Assembly: GCF_009834805.1 (NCBI RefSeq)
Contig: NZ_WVHO01000009.1
Coordinates: 436,501 to 500,500, forward strand
Length of the DNA stretch: 64,000 bases
Source of the DNA: Saccharibacter sp. 17.LH.SD
GTDB lineage: Bacteria > Pseudomonadota > Alphaproteobacteria > Acetobacterales > Acetobacteraceae
Direction of reading: 5' to 3'
Part shown: positions 26,248-34,736 of the stretch, piece by piece
Position numbering within the stretch: position 1 is the first letter of the stretch
Layout of the letters: each line of letters starts with the position of its first letter
The notes under the pieces: model-generated
Database searches by the model: none
Seen by the model: only the letters and a program-made list of their open reading frames with translations
Told to the model about the DNA's origin: nothing
Translations under genes and position numbers: made by a program

Positions 26248-28086
26248 ATGATTATGATGCCTTTTTCTTCTCCTCGTTTTTTATCGTCTCTTCAAAAAGC
26301 TGATGCAGCTTCTGAGGGGACTGTCCCTGCGCCGCGTTGGGATTTGTCGGATTTATATACCTCATCGGAAGATCCAGCGATTGAGGCAGATTTCTTATGG
26401 CTCGAGAAAGAAGCTCAAACATTTGAAAAGCGCTGGAAGGGGAATTTGGCCGTTTCATCTCCAGCGGCGTTGGCTGAGGCATTGGCCGATTATGAAAAAA
26501 TTGAAGAAGGGTTGGGTAAAATTGCCTCCTATGCGCAGCTTCTTTTTGCTGCGCACACGACAGATGCTCAATGTGGGCGTTTTGCTCAAAGTGTAAGAGA
26601 GCGCGTTACGACGTTATCGACGCATTTGCTCTTCTTTTCCTTAGAGCTCAACCGACTTGATGACGAGGCAGTCCAGCACGCATTGCAAGACTTTGCTCTG
26701 GCGCCTTGGCAGTCTTATGTGCGTGATTTGCGCGTATTTCGTCCGTATCAGCTTTCGGATGACGTTGAGCGCGTGCTGATGGAAACATCTGTTTCTGGGC
26801 GTGGGGCATGGGTTCGACTGTTTGATGAAACCATGGCGGGCATGACGGCCACGATTGGTGATCAAACACTTCCTCTTAATGATGTCTTTAATCGTCTGAC
26901 AGATAAAGACCGTTCAAAGCGTGAGGAAGCTGCGCGCGCTATTAGTGCCGCTTTGGTCGAGAAGCAGCATTTATTGGTGAGTATCACCAACACATTGGCA
27001 AAGGACAAAGCGATATCGGATAATTTGCGGGGTTATCCGCGGCCAGTGAGCAGCCGAAATCGCGCGAATATGGTGGAAGATAGCGTCGTTGATGCGCTGG
27101 TTGGTGCTGTTGATTCATCTTTCTCGCGTTTGTCCCATCGCTATTATGGGATGAAGGCCAAATGGTTAGGCCTAGAGACGCTTGAACATTGGGACCGTAA
27201 TGCTCCTTTGCCGGATGTTGATGATAAACGGATCAGCTGGGAGGAAGGTAAGGCTATTGTTCATAAGGCTTATGCCGGGTTTGATCCCGAAATGGGGCAA
27301 TATGCTGAGCTGTTTTTGAAAAATCCATGGATTGATGCGGCAGCTGTTCCGGGTAAGTCGTCAGGAGCGTTTGCTCATCCGGTGGTTCCATCTGTGCATC
27401 CGTACATTCTCATGAATTATCAAGGGCGTTCACGTGATGTGATGACCTTGGCTCATGAAATGGGGCATGGGATTCATCAGCTTCTTGCTGGGAAGAATCA
27501 GGGATATCTTCGTTCCTCAACGCCACTGACATTGGCTGAAACGGCCTCTGTTTTTGGAGAAATGCTGACCTTCCAGTCACTTTTAGAGGCGGAAACGTCA
27601 CCTCAAAGGAAACGTCATCTTCTGGCGTCTAAAGTTGAGGATATGTTGAACACTGTTGTGCGCCAAATCGCGTTCTACCAATTTGAAGTAAAGCTGCATG
27701 ATGAACGGCGTAAGGCAGAAGTTCCAGCCGAGCGTATAGGCGAAATTTGGCGGGAAGTTCAGGAAAGAAGTCTTGGCCCGGCTTTCCATTTCACGCCGGA
27801 TTATAATCAGTATTGGTCATATATCCCGCACTTCATTCACGTTCCATTCTACGTGTACGCTTATGCCTTTGGGGATTGTTTGGTCAACGCGCTTTATGGG
27901 GTTTATCAGGATCAACCTGACGGATTTACAGAAAAATATAAAACCATGCTGGCTGCAGGGGGAACGCTAAGGCATCGCGAGCTGTTGGCACCCTTTGGGC
28001 TTGATGCGGGAGATCCAGCTTTCTGGAACCGTGGTTTGGATGTCATTAGCGGGTTGATTGATCAGCTTGAAGCAGACCCAACGTAA
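26248..28086 (+). CDS. pepF: M3-family oligoendopeptidase F
   Basis: Zinc metallopeptidase that degrades short cytoplasmic peptides. The 612-residue product carries the thermolysin-like motif HEMGH (in TLAHEMGHGIHQLL) with the third zinc ligand Glu about 26 residues later (SVFGEMLTF region), an M3 arrangement. The N-terminal helical region about 30-200 matches PepF length and layout. Three close ATG codons (26248, 26254, 26257) could each start translation. The AarF-type gene follows after 17 bases. Confidence 0.93.
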   Translation: MIMMPFSSPRFLSSLQKADAASEGTVPAPRWDLSDLYTSSEDPAIEADFLWLEKEAQTFEKRWKGNLAVSSPAALAEALADYEKIEEGLGKIASYAQLLFAAHTTDAQCGRFAQSVRERVTTLSTHLLFFSLELNRLDDEAVQHALQDFALAPWQSYVRDLRVFRPYQLSDDVERVLMETSVSGRGAWVRLFDETMAGMTATIGDQTLPLNDVFNRLTDKDRSKREEAARAISAALVEKQHLLVSITNTLAKDKAISDNLRGYPRPVSSRNRANMVEDSVVDALVGAVDSSFSRLSHRYYGMKAKWLGLETLEHWDRNAPLPDVDDKRISWEEGKAIVHKAYAGFDPEMGQYAELFLKNPWIDAAAVPGKSSGAFAHPVVPSVHPYILMNYQGRSRDVMTLAHEMGHGIHQLLAGKNQGYLRSSTPLTLAETASVFGEMLTFQSLLEAETSPQRKRHLLASKVEDMLNTVVRQIAFYQFEVKLHDERRKAEVPAERIGEIWREVQERSLGPAFHFTPDYNQYWSYIPHFIHVPFYVYAYAFGDCLVNALYGVYQDQPDGFTEKYKTMLAAGGTLRHRELLAPFGLDAGDPAFWNRGLDVISGLIDQLEADPT

Positions 28087-28103
28087 GGGAAAGGCGAGAG
28101 GGC

Positions 28104-29471
28104 ATGGCACGAGAGCGCGACCTCGATAAAACAGGTTTCATGGACAGTATGCAGCGCATGCTTCGTACCTCCGGTGCAGTAGGAGGGGTTGCTGCGCGTA
28201 TTGCGGGGCATCGGTTAGGTATTCGTTCTGACCGTGTGAGCCATGCTGAGGGGCTACGAGCTGTATTGGGGAATTTGCGTGGTCCTTTAATGAAGGGGGC
28301 GCAGATACTTTCGACCATACCAGGGGCATTGCCTGATGAATATGCTGAGGAGCTGGCGCACCTTCAGGCAAATGCACCGCCGATGGGATGGAATTTTGTG
28401 CAGCGCCGTATGCGTGCAGAGCTTGGTCCCCAATGGGAAGAAAATTTTCGTTCCTTTAGCCATGAGGCGGTGGCTGCCGCTTCTTTAGGTCAGGTGCATC
28501 GTGCGGCACTCGATGATGGGCGAGAAGTTGCCTGTAAGCTGCAATATCCTGGGATGACTGGGGCCATGGAGAGTGACCTCCGTCAGTTGAAGCGTGGCCT
28601 AGGCGTTTACGGATTTTTTGGGAGTGCTATTCGCCAAGATGAGGTTTATACTGAACTGGCAGAAAGGATGCGAGAAGAGCTAGATTATGAGCGTGAAGCG
28701 AGTCATCTGCGTCTTTATCGTTTAATTCTTCGGGATGTGCCTCAGGTTCATGTGCCGGAGCCGGTGGCGCCGTTGACAACGAAGCGCCTTCTGACGATGG
28801 ACTGGCTTCCAGGCCGGTCGATGAAATCTGTCCTAGAGGAAGAGTTACCACAAAAAGAACGTAACGCGATTGCAAAAGCATTGTTTCAAGCGTGGTATCG
28901 CCCTGTTTATCGCTATGGTGTTATTCATGGTGACCCCCATATGGGGAATTTCACTATATGCAAGGATGGGGGTGTTAATCTACTTGATTTCGGTGCCGTG
29001 CGTGTTTTCTCACCGGGTTTTGTGGGTGGTGTTGTCGAGCTGTTTGATGCGTTACGTGACGATGATGAAGACCGGGCTTATCAAGCATATTATGCTTGGG
29101 GATTCCGTAATTTGTCGCGGGAAACGGCTAAGGTGCTGAATGAATGGGCACGGTTCTTTTATCGTCCATTGATGACGGATCGTGTCTGGACAATGCAGGA
29201 AAGCAACAACCCTGAAGAAGCACGCGAGGTTTTAGAACGTGTCTATGAGGGGTTAAAGCGCACGGGTGGCGTGACCTTGCCGCGGGAATTCGTCATGATG
29301 GACCGCTCAGCCATAGGGTTGGGAAGTGCCTTCTTACGTCTTGGCGCTCGCCTGAATTGGCATGAGATGTTCCAGGAATTGATTACTGATTTTAATGTGG
29401 ATGAGTTGGCGGCGCGTCAGCGAGAGGCGTTGCGGCACGCAAAAGTAACACCAGCGCGCTCTATGATATAG
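28104..29471 (+). CDS. ABC1/AarF/UbiB-family atypical kinase-like protein
   Basis: The 455-residue product belongs to the ABC1 (COQ8/ADCK) group linked to ubiquinone biosynthesis. Visible hallmarks are the family KxGQ-type segment, here MKGAQILSTIPG with Ala in the third place, an Ala-rich loop AVAAASLGQVHRA replacing the kinase Gly-loop, the lysine in EVACKLQYPG, the catalytic-loop-like VIHGDPHMGNF and the LLDFGAVR metal segment. No C-terminal membrane spans like those of E. coli UbiB are evident, so it resembles the ADCK3-like branch. Its substrate cannot be read from sequence. Confidence 0.88.
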   Translation: MARERDLDKTGFMDSMQRMLRTSGAVGGVAARIAGHRLGIRSDRVSHAEGLRAVLGNLRGPLMKGAQILSTIPGALPDEYAEELAHLQANAPPMGWNFVQRRMRAELGPQWEENFRSFSHEAVAAASLGQVHRAALDDGREVACKLQYPGMTGAMESDLRQLKRGLGVYGFFGSAIRQDEVYTELAERMREELDYEREASHLRLYRLILRDVPQVHVPEPVAPLTTKRLLTMDWLPGRSMKSVLEEELPQKERNAIAKALFQAWYRPVYRYGVIHGDPHMGNFTICKDGGVNLLDFGAVRVFSPGFVGGVVELFDALRDDDEDRAYQAYYAWGFRNLSRETAKVLNEWARFFYRPLMTDRVWTMQESNNPEEAREVLERVYEGLKRTGGVTLPREFVMMDRSAIGLGSAFLRLGARLNWHEMFQELITDFNVDELAARQREALRHAKVTPARSMI

Positions 29472-29484
29472 CGCTCTGGTGTGT

Positions 29485-29520
29485 AACTATTATCGGGATA
29501 GTGCAGTCCCGATAATAGTT
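29485..29520. terminator. Perfect 14-bp hairpin between convergent genes
   Basis: AACTATTATCGGGA (29485-29498) and TCCCGATAATAGTT (29507-29520) are exact reverse complements around an 8-base loop. It lies between the AarF-type gene and the convergent small gene, and could terminate both. Confidence 0.8.
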
Positions 29521-29528
29521 CTTGCTCG

Positions 29529-29912
29529 TTATTTGAAAAGCTTACTGAGGAAGCCGCCACCGATTTTTTCGGCTGTACCGGAGGCAAAGGATTTTCCCAG
29601 GTCAGAATTCAGGAAGTTTGAGACGACATTAGTCGTTGCGTTGTTTTCTCCGCCCTCTTTGTTCTCACTGTTATTTTGGCCGAGAAGACTCATCACGCCG
29701 TGAACATTTTGGAGTAGTTCGCCAATATTGCCCTGGCTTCCTTGGAAGAGATCAGCAGCTTTTTTAAGCTCATTCACCCATTCGCCAGCCTGGCTATCGC
29801 CGTTATCGGCGGCACCCTGCATTTTTCCAATCAGGCCATCAAGCAGCTGAAAGGCTTGTTCGGCGGTACTGCGGAACTGAGTGTAATTTTCGCTGATTTT
29901 CTCGAAGTCCAT
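29529..29912 (-). CDS. Hypothetical small helical protein
   Basis: A 127-residue protein not recognised as any family. It has no membrane segment or signal peptide. Residues 1-85 look like amphipathic helices (FRSTAEQAFQLLDGLIGKMQ, WVNELKKAADLFQ, GELLQNVHGVMSLLGQ). A Gly/Asn/Glu-rich stretch follows, then a Gly-rich tail ending SKLFK. The second of two ATGs (29912) is preferred because AAAGGG lies 8 bases upstream. Composition loosely recalls small secreted or filament-forming helical proteins, but no function is claimed. It is divergent from uvrB. Confidence 0.65.
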   Translation of the reverse strand: MDFEKISENYTQFRSTAEQAFQLLDGLIGKMQGAADNGDSQAGEWVNELKKAADLFQGSQGNIGELLQNVHGVMSLLGQNNSENKEGGENNATTNVVSNFLNSDLGKSFASGTAEKIGGGFLSKLFK

Positions 29913-30049
29913 TATCATGGCCCTTTGATTCGGTGGGAAAGAGATTTCGTTCCATAACAGGAAAACATTACGGAACAGAAGAGATATTAGAAAAATGAAA
30001 TCGCGTTACCATACTTGCGTGACGGGATGAGTTCTCCCATTTTGCAGTT

Positions 30050-32194
30050 ATGGCTGCACGATCATCTAAAACACGCAAAAAACCCATAGCACCACGTCCG
30101 ACGGATTTCTTCCCGGAGAAACAACCGGCGAAGCCCAAGGCACGTCGTTTTGTGGTGAAATCTGATTACGCTCCCTCAGGGGATCAACCTCAGGCGATCG
30201 CGCAGATCGTAGAGGGGATGAAAGCAGGGGAGCGAGACCAAGTTCTCTTGGGCGTTACAGGATCTGGTAAGACCTTTAGCATGGCTAAAGTGATTGAGGA
30301 GATACAACGCCCAACATTGATCATGGCCCCGAACAAAACACTGGCCGCACAGCTGTACAGCGAGATGAAACAGTTTTTCCCCAATAACGCGGTGGAATAT
30401 TTTGTTTCATACTATGACTACTATCAGCCAGAAGCTTATGTGCCGCGATCAGATACGTTTATTGAAAAAGACAGTCAGCGTAATGAGCATATTGACCGAA
30501 TGCGCCATTCTGCGACGCAGGCTCTTTTGGAACGGAATGACGTTATTATTGTTGCCTCTGTTTCTTGTATTTACGGTATTGGATCGCCTGAATCCTACGC
30601 TCGGATGATGATCCATCTTGAGGCAGGGGGGCGTATTGAACGTGATGAGCTCATTCGTTCTTTGGTTGAGCTGCAATATCAACGAAATGATTTAGGGTTT
30701 GATCGCGGGACATTTCGTGTTCGTGGTGAGCAAATAGATATTTTCCCTGTGCAGAATGAAGATCGCGCGTGGCGTGTAAGTTTGTTTGGTGATGAAATTG
30801 AAGAGGTGACAGAATTTGATCCCCTAACAGGGGTAAAAACGGCGGACCTTGGGGAAGTGAAACTTTACGCAAACTCACATTACGTCACGCCACGCCCAAC
30901 TCTTAATCAAGCGATGGAGGTCATTAAGCAGGAGCTCCAAGAGCGTTTGGCATTTTTCCAAAAAGAGGGGAAACCATTAGAGGAAGAGCGTTTAAAACAG
31001 CGTTGTGATTTTGATTTGGAAATGATGGAAACGACGGGAGCCTGTAAGGGAATTGAAAATTATTCCCGTTATTTGTCAGGACGGCGACCAGGGGATCCAC
31101 CCCCAACATTGTTTGAATATCTTCCTGAAGATGCCGTATTGATCGTCGATGAAAGTCATGTAGGCGTGCCGCAGATTGGCGGAATGGAGCGTGGAGATCG
31201 CGCACGAAAAGAAACACTCGCTGACTATGGTTTCCGACTGCCATCGTGCATCGACAACCGCCCGCTGTCTTTCGCTGAATGGGATGCTTTTCGCCCTCAG
31301 ACACTTTTTGTTTCCGCAACACCTGGGAATTGGGAATTGGAGCAGACTGGCGGGGTTTTTGCTGAACAAATTATCCGTCCTACAGGGCTTGTTGATCCTA
31401 TTACTATTGTGCGGCCTGTTGAGGGACAGGTGGATGATTTGTTGCATGAAGCGCGTGCGACCATTGCGCAGGGAGGACGTATTCTTGTAACGACCTTGAC
31501 GAAAAAAATGGCTGAGGAACTTACAGAATATCTGGCAGAACATGATGTTCGTGTGCGCTATTTGCACTCAGATATTGATACGTTAGAGCGGATTGAGATT
31601 ATCCGTGATTTACGTCTCGGCACGTTTGATGTTTTGGTTGGTATTAACCTGTTGCGCGAAGGGTTGGATATTCCTGAATGTGCGCTCGTGGCCATTTTAG
31701 ATGCGGATAAGGAAGGGTTTTTACGGTCTCGCACATCGTTGATTCAAACGATTGGTCGTGCGGCGCGGAATGTGGAAGGGCGTGTGTTGCTCTATGCGGA
31801 TAAAATAACAGATAGTTTGCGGTACGCGATTGATGAAACGGCACGCCGGCGTGAAAAGCAGATTGCTTGGAATGAGGCACACGGGATTACGCCACAAACG
31901 GTGCGTAGTCGGATCAACGATACCTTGTTTATGCAGGAAGAAATTTCTGGCAAAGAGAGTGCGTCGACAAAGACTGAGCCTGCGGTCTCTTTAGAGGCTT
32001 TGAGGAAACAAATGCGTGAGGCGGCTGCAGAGTTGGATTTTGAACAAGCGGCGCAGTTGCGTGATGAAATTCGGCGCCGTGAAGCAGAAGAGATTGGTCT
32101 AGTGCCGTCTGGTATTCCAGTAAAGAAGCGGGAATTTTTGAATAAAGATGAAGCACCACAAAAAAAGACACGTCGTCGTAAAAAGAAGGATTGA
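30050..32194 (+). CDS. uvrB: Excinuclease ABC subunit B
   Basis: DNA-damage-verification helicase of nucleotide excision repair, loaded by UvrA and recruiting UvrC. The 714-residue product has Walker [10 protein letters not shown] (residues 69-77), the beta-hairpin [12 protein letters not shown] that clamps DNA, helicase motifs ([28 protein letters not shown]) and a C-terminal UVR domain (about residues 645-680) followed by a very basic tail. An N-terminal basic extension of about 30 residues is present. The mutarotase gene follows 3 bases later. Confidence 0.98.
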   Translation: MAARSSKTRKKPIAPRPTDFFPEKQPAKPKARRFVVKSDYAPSGDQPQAIAQIVEGMKAGERDQVLLGVTGSGKTFSMAKVIEEIQRPTLIMAPNKTLAAQLYSEMKQFFPNNAVEYFVSYYDYYQPEAYVPRSDTFIEKDSQRNEHIDRMRHSATQALLERNDVIIVASVSCIYGIGSPESYARMMIHLEAGGRIERDELIRSLVELQYQRNDLGFDRGTFRVRGEQIDIFPVQNEDRAWRVSLFGDEIEEVTEFDPLTGVKTADLGEVKLYANSHYVTPRPTLNQAMEVIKQELQERLAFFQKEGKPLEEERLKQRCDFDLEMMETTGACKGIENYSRYLSGRRPGDPPPTLFEYLPEDAVLIVDESHVGVPQIGGMERGDRARKETLADYGFRLPSCIDNRPLSFAEWDAFRPQTLFVSATPGNWELEQTGGVFAEQIIRPTGLVDPITIVRPVEGQVDDLLHEARATIAQGGRILVTTLTKKMAEELTEYLAEHDVRVRYLHSDIDTLERIEIIRDLRLGTFDVLVGINLLREGLDIPECALVAILDADKEGFLRSRTSLIQTIGRAARNVEGRVLLYADKITDSLRYAIDETARRREKQIAWNEAHGITPQTVRSRINDTLFMQEEISGKESASTKTEPAVSLEALRKQMREAAAELDFEQAAQLRDEIRRREAEEIGLVPSGIPVKKREFLNKDEAPQKKTRRRKKKD

Positions 32195-32197
32195 TTT

Positions 32198-33091
32198 ATG
32201 CTGGAATTAAAAAATGGTCGGCACCGACTAACGCTTCTTCCTGAAACGGGGGGAGCTATTGGACAATGGCAGGTTGATGGGTGTGATATGTTTTTCCCAC
32301 TCGCCAACCCTAATTTACGGGCGCAACAGGGAGTAGAAGTTGGAGCCTATCCGTTGGTGCCGTATTCTAACCGTATTGCCCATGGTGCGTTTTCTTTTGG
32401 CGGAGAAGAATTTCAGTTATCGCCGAATATGACGGGCGAGACTCATCCTATCCATGGGAATGGGTGGGAGAATGCCTGGCGTGTTATGCATCAGGGAGAG
32501 GCCCATGCGGTTCTGGTGTTTGATCATACACCAGAAGAGGGGGAACAAAATGACCCACATTGGCCGTTTGCCTATCGGGCCGTTTTGTCATACGCCCTGC
32601 AAGGGGATCAGCTCGATGTGAGCATTGTGGTAGAAAATCGTGATTCCCGTGAGCAGCCTGTTGGTTTGGGCTTTCATCCCTATGTGACTGTCGGTGAAGG
32701 AACAACGCTATCTTTTGATGCGAAATATGTGTGGCTCACCGATGAGGAGAAGCTCCCCAAAGAAGCTAAGCCCTGCGAGGGGGACTGGTCTTTCCATAAA
32801 CCTAAAGAGATCAGCGAATGTTCTATTGATAATGGGTTTGGTGGTTTTTCTGGGAAGGCGTTTGTGAAACATACAGACTCTCTTCCAAATTTAACGATTG
32901 AGGCTGACCCTATCTTCGAGCATTTCGTCGTGTTTAGTCAGCCCAAGAGTGGTTTTGTTGGGCTTGAGCCTGTGACGAATATGACAGATGCGATCAACCG
33001 ACCGACGGTTGCGAAACGCGGCATTCATGTTCTGAAGCCAGGACAGCGTGTGGGGGGTAATATGCATTTCCGCCCGTCAGATGGGAGATAG
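32198..33091 (+). CDS. Aldose 1-epimerase (mutarotase) family protein
   Basis: The 297-residue beta-sandwich protein shows the galactose mutarotase-like pattern: VPYSNRIAHGAFSF, ETHPIHGNGW with the substrate-binding His, VGLGFHPY with the catalytic-acid-position His, and FVGLEPVTNMTDA with the likely general-base Glu. It probably interconverts sugar anomers in the cytoplasm; the sugar is unknown. It lies 3 bases after uvrB and 7 bases before the greB start, so the three genes are likely cotranscribed. Confidence 0.85.
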   Translation: MLELKNGRHRLTLLPETGGAIGQWQVDGCDMFFPLANPNLRAQQGVEVGAYPLVPYSNRIAHGAFSFGGEEFQLSPNMTGETHPIHGNGWENAWRVMHQGEAHAVLVFDHTPEEGEQNDPHWPFAYRAVLSYALQGDQLDVSIVVENRDSREQPVGLGFHPYVTVGEGTTLSFDAKYVWLTDEEKLPKEAKPCEGDWSFHKPKEISECSIDNGFGGFSGKAFVKHTDSLPNLTIEADPIFEHFVVFSQPKSGFVGLEPVTNMTDAINRPTVAKRGIHVLKPGQRVGGNMHFRPSDGR

Positions 33092-33098
33092 GGCGACG

Positions 33099-33599
33099 AT
33101 GAGTAGCGAGAAAGTCGCACTAAATCGGTATATTTCTCCTTATGGGGCGGCGGTATTACGGAAAGAACTGCGAGAATTAGCGCAAGTGGAACGCCCTAAG
33201 GTAGTGGAAGTGGTTTCATGGGCAGCCAGTAATGGAGATCGCTCAGAAAATGCTGATTACCAATATGGGAAAAAGCGGTTGAGGGAGATTGACCGGCGGC
33301 TTCGTTTCCTGACGAAGCGGTTGGATCAGGCAGTGGTGGTTGATCCGGCTGCGCAAACACAGCGTGATCGGGTCTTTTTTGGTGCGACCGTCACATATAT
33401 TGATGAAGATGATAAAGAATATACTGTAACCATCTTAGGGGTGGATGAAGCAGATATTGTGCGTGGGGAGGTCAGTTTGATCTCTCCTGTTGCGCGTGCT
33501 CTCATGCGTGCACGGGTCGGTGATGAAGTGACGTTGCATACGCCGTCAGGACCGACGATGATCGACGTCTTGTCGATTGCGTATCCTGAACCCGTATAA
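33099..33599 (+). CDS. greB: Transcription elongation factor GreB
   Basis: Rescues backtracked RNA polymerase by stimulating transcript cleavage. The 166-residue product has the N-terminal coiled-coil with the tip residues ENADYQYGKKRLREIDRRLRFL, characteristic of GreB rather than GreA, and the C-terminal FKBP-like domain (VFFGATVTYIDEDDKEYTVTILG). ATG at 33099 gives a normal GreB length; the frame is open further upstream into the mutarotase gene but those codons are not family-like. Confidence 0.94.
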   Translation: MSSEKVALNRYISPYGAAVLRKELRELAQVERPKVVEVVSWAASNGDRSENADYQYGKKRLREIDRRLRFLTKRLDQAVVVDPAAQTQRDRVFFGATVTYIDEDDKEYTVTILGVDEADIVRGEVSLISPVARALMRARVGDEVTLHTPSGPTMIDVLSIAYPEPV

Positions 33600-33626
33600 G
33601 AAGGTTCCCCTGGAGTTAAGAGGCTT

Positions 33627-34610
33627 ATGACGACATTCTCTGCACCTTGCCGTGTTGCTGTCCAGATGGACCCACTTGAGCATGTGAATATTGATGGTGA
33701 TTCAACCTTTGCGATGATGCTGGAGGCCCAGAGAAGAGGGCATAAGCTGTTCGTTTATCATCCAACCTCTTTGGCGTTGGTCGAAGGGCAGGGGACATCA
33801 GGGCGTTTGCAAGCACGTGTAAGGCCTGTGCGTGTGCAGCGTCAGAAAGGGAACCATGCTGATTTTGGGCCGGAACAGACGGTGGATCTTGGCACTATGG
33901 ACGTCATTTTGATGCGCCAGGATCCTCCTTTTGATATGGGCTATATTACGGCAACACATCTCTTAGAGCATATTCACGGTGTCGGGGATGGAAAGGCCCT
34001 AGTTGTTAATGATCCTGTCTCTGTAAGAAATGCGCCTGAAAAATTATTGGTCACGCATTTTCCAGATCTGATGCCGCCGACAGTCGTGACATGGGATCAT
34101 GCTGTGATTGCAGCCTTCCGTGAGAAACATCAGGATATTATTTTAAAGCCACTTTATGGGAATGGCGGTGCCGGTATTTTCCGTGTGAAACCGGATGACG
34201 GTAATTTTGCTTCTTTATTGGAGATGCATTTCTCCCGGTCTCGTGAACCGTTGATGGTTCAGCGCTACGAGCCCGCTGTAACGCGGGGAGATAAGCGGAT
34301 TATCCTCGTTGATGGTGAGCCCATTGGAGCCATTAATCGTGTTCCGGCAACAGGGGAGACGCGATCGAATATGCATGTTGGGGGTAGAGCCGAGCGCGTG
34401 GCTTTGACGGCAAGAGATAAAGAGATTTGTGCCTCTATTGGGCCTTATTTGAAAGAAAAAGGCTTAATTTTCACAGGGATTGATGTCATCGGTGACTGGC
34501 TGACGGAGATTAACGTGACATCTCCGACAGGGCTTCAAGAATTGGACCGCTTTGATGGTATCAATAGTGCAGGTTTGATTTGGGACGCTATTGAGAAGAA
34601 GCTGCGTTAA
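33627..34610 (+). CDS. gshB: Glutathione synthetase
   Basis: ATP-grasp ligase joining gamma-glutamylcysteine and glycine. The 327-residue product has the N-terminal [21 protein letters not shown] block, [23 protein letters not shown], the ATP-grasp segments [14 protein letters not shown] and [16 protein letters not shown], and ends [21 protein letters not shown], all typical. Glutathione is used by gloA and possibly by the Gpx in this window. A strong hairpin follows. Confidence 0.97.
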   Translation: MTTFSAPCRVAVQMDPLEHVNIDGDSTFAMMLEAQRRGHKLFVYHPTSLALVEGQGTSGRLQARVRPVRVQRQKGNHADFGPEQTVDLGTMDVILMRQDPPFDMGYITATHLLEHIHGVGDGKALVVNDPVSVRNAPEKLLVTHFPDLMPPTVVTWDHAVIAAFREKHQDIILKPLYGNGGAGIFRVKPDDGNFASLLEMHFSRSREPLMVQRYEPAVTRGDKRIILVDGEPIGAINRVPATGETRSNMHVGGRAERVALTARDKEICASIGPYLKEKGLIFTGIDVIGDWLTEINVTSPTGLQELDRFDGINSAGLIWDAIEKKLR

Positions 34611-34651
34611 GGGAAGGTTTTCAACGGGAATAATATATCTCGTGATGTATT

Positions 34652-34689
34652 CTCATTGGGGGCTGTTGGGAAACAGGTTCCCCAATGAG
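34652..34689. terminator. Terminator between gshB and the TonB receptor gene
   Basis: CTCATTGGGG (34652-34661) pairs with CCCCAATGAG (34680-34689), with an inner CTGTT/AACAG stem, forming a long hairpin between two convergent genes. There is no strong T-run. Confidence 0.75.
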
Positions 34690-34736
34690 GTATGTTCTCC
34701 CTAAGAAGGGGAGTATCTTCTTTATTTTATATAGAG

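Noticed and set aside
31792-32307. 171-codon minus-strand frame across uvrB and mutarotase
   Set aside because: Ser/Arg/Cys-rich shadow crossing two well-supported genes.
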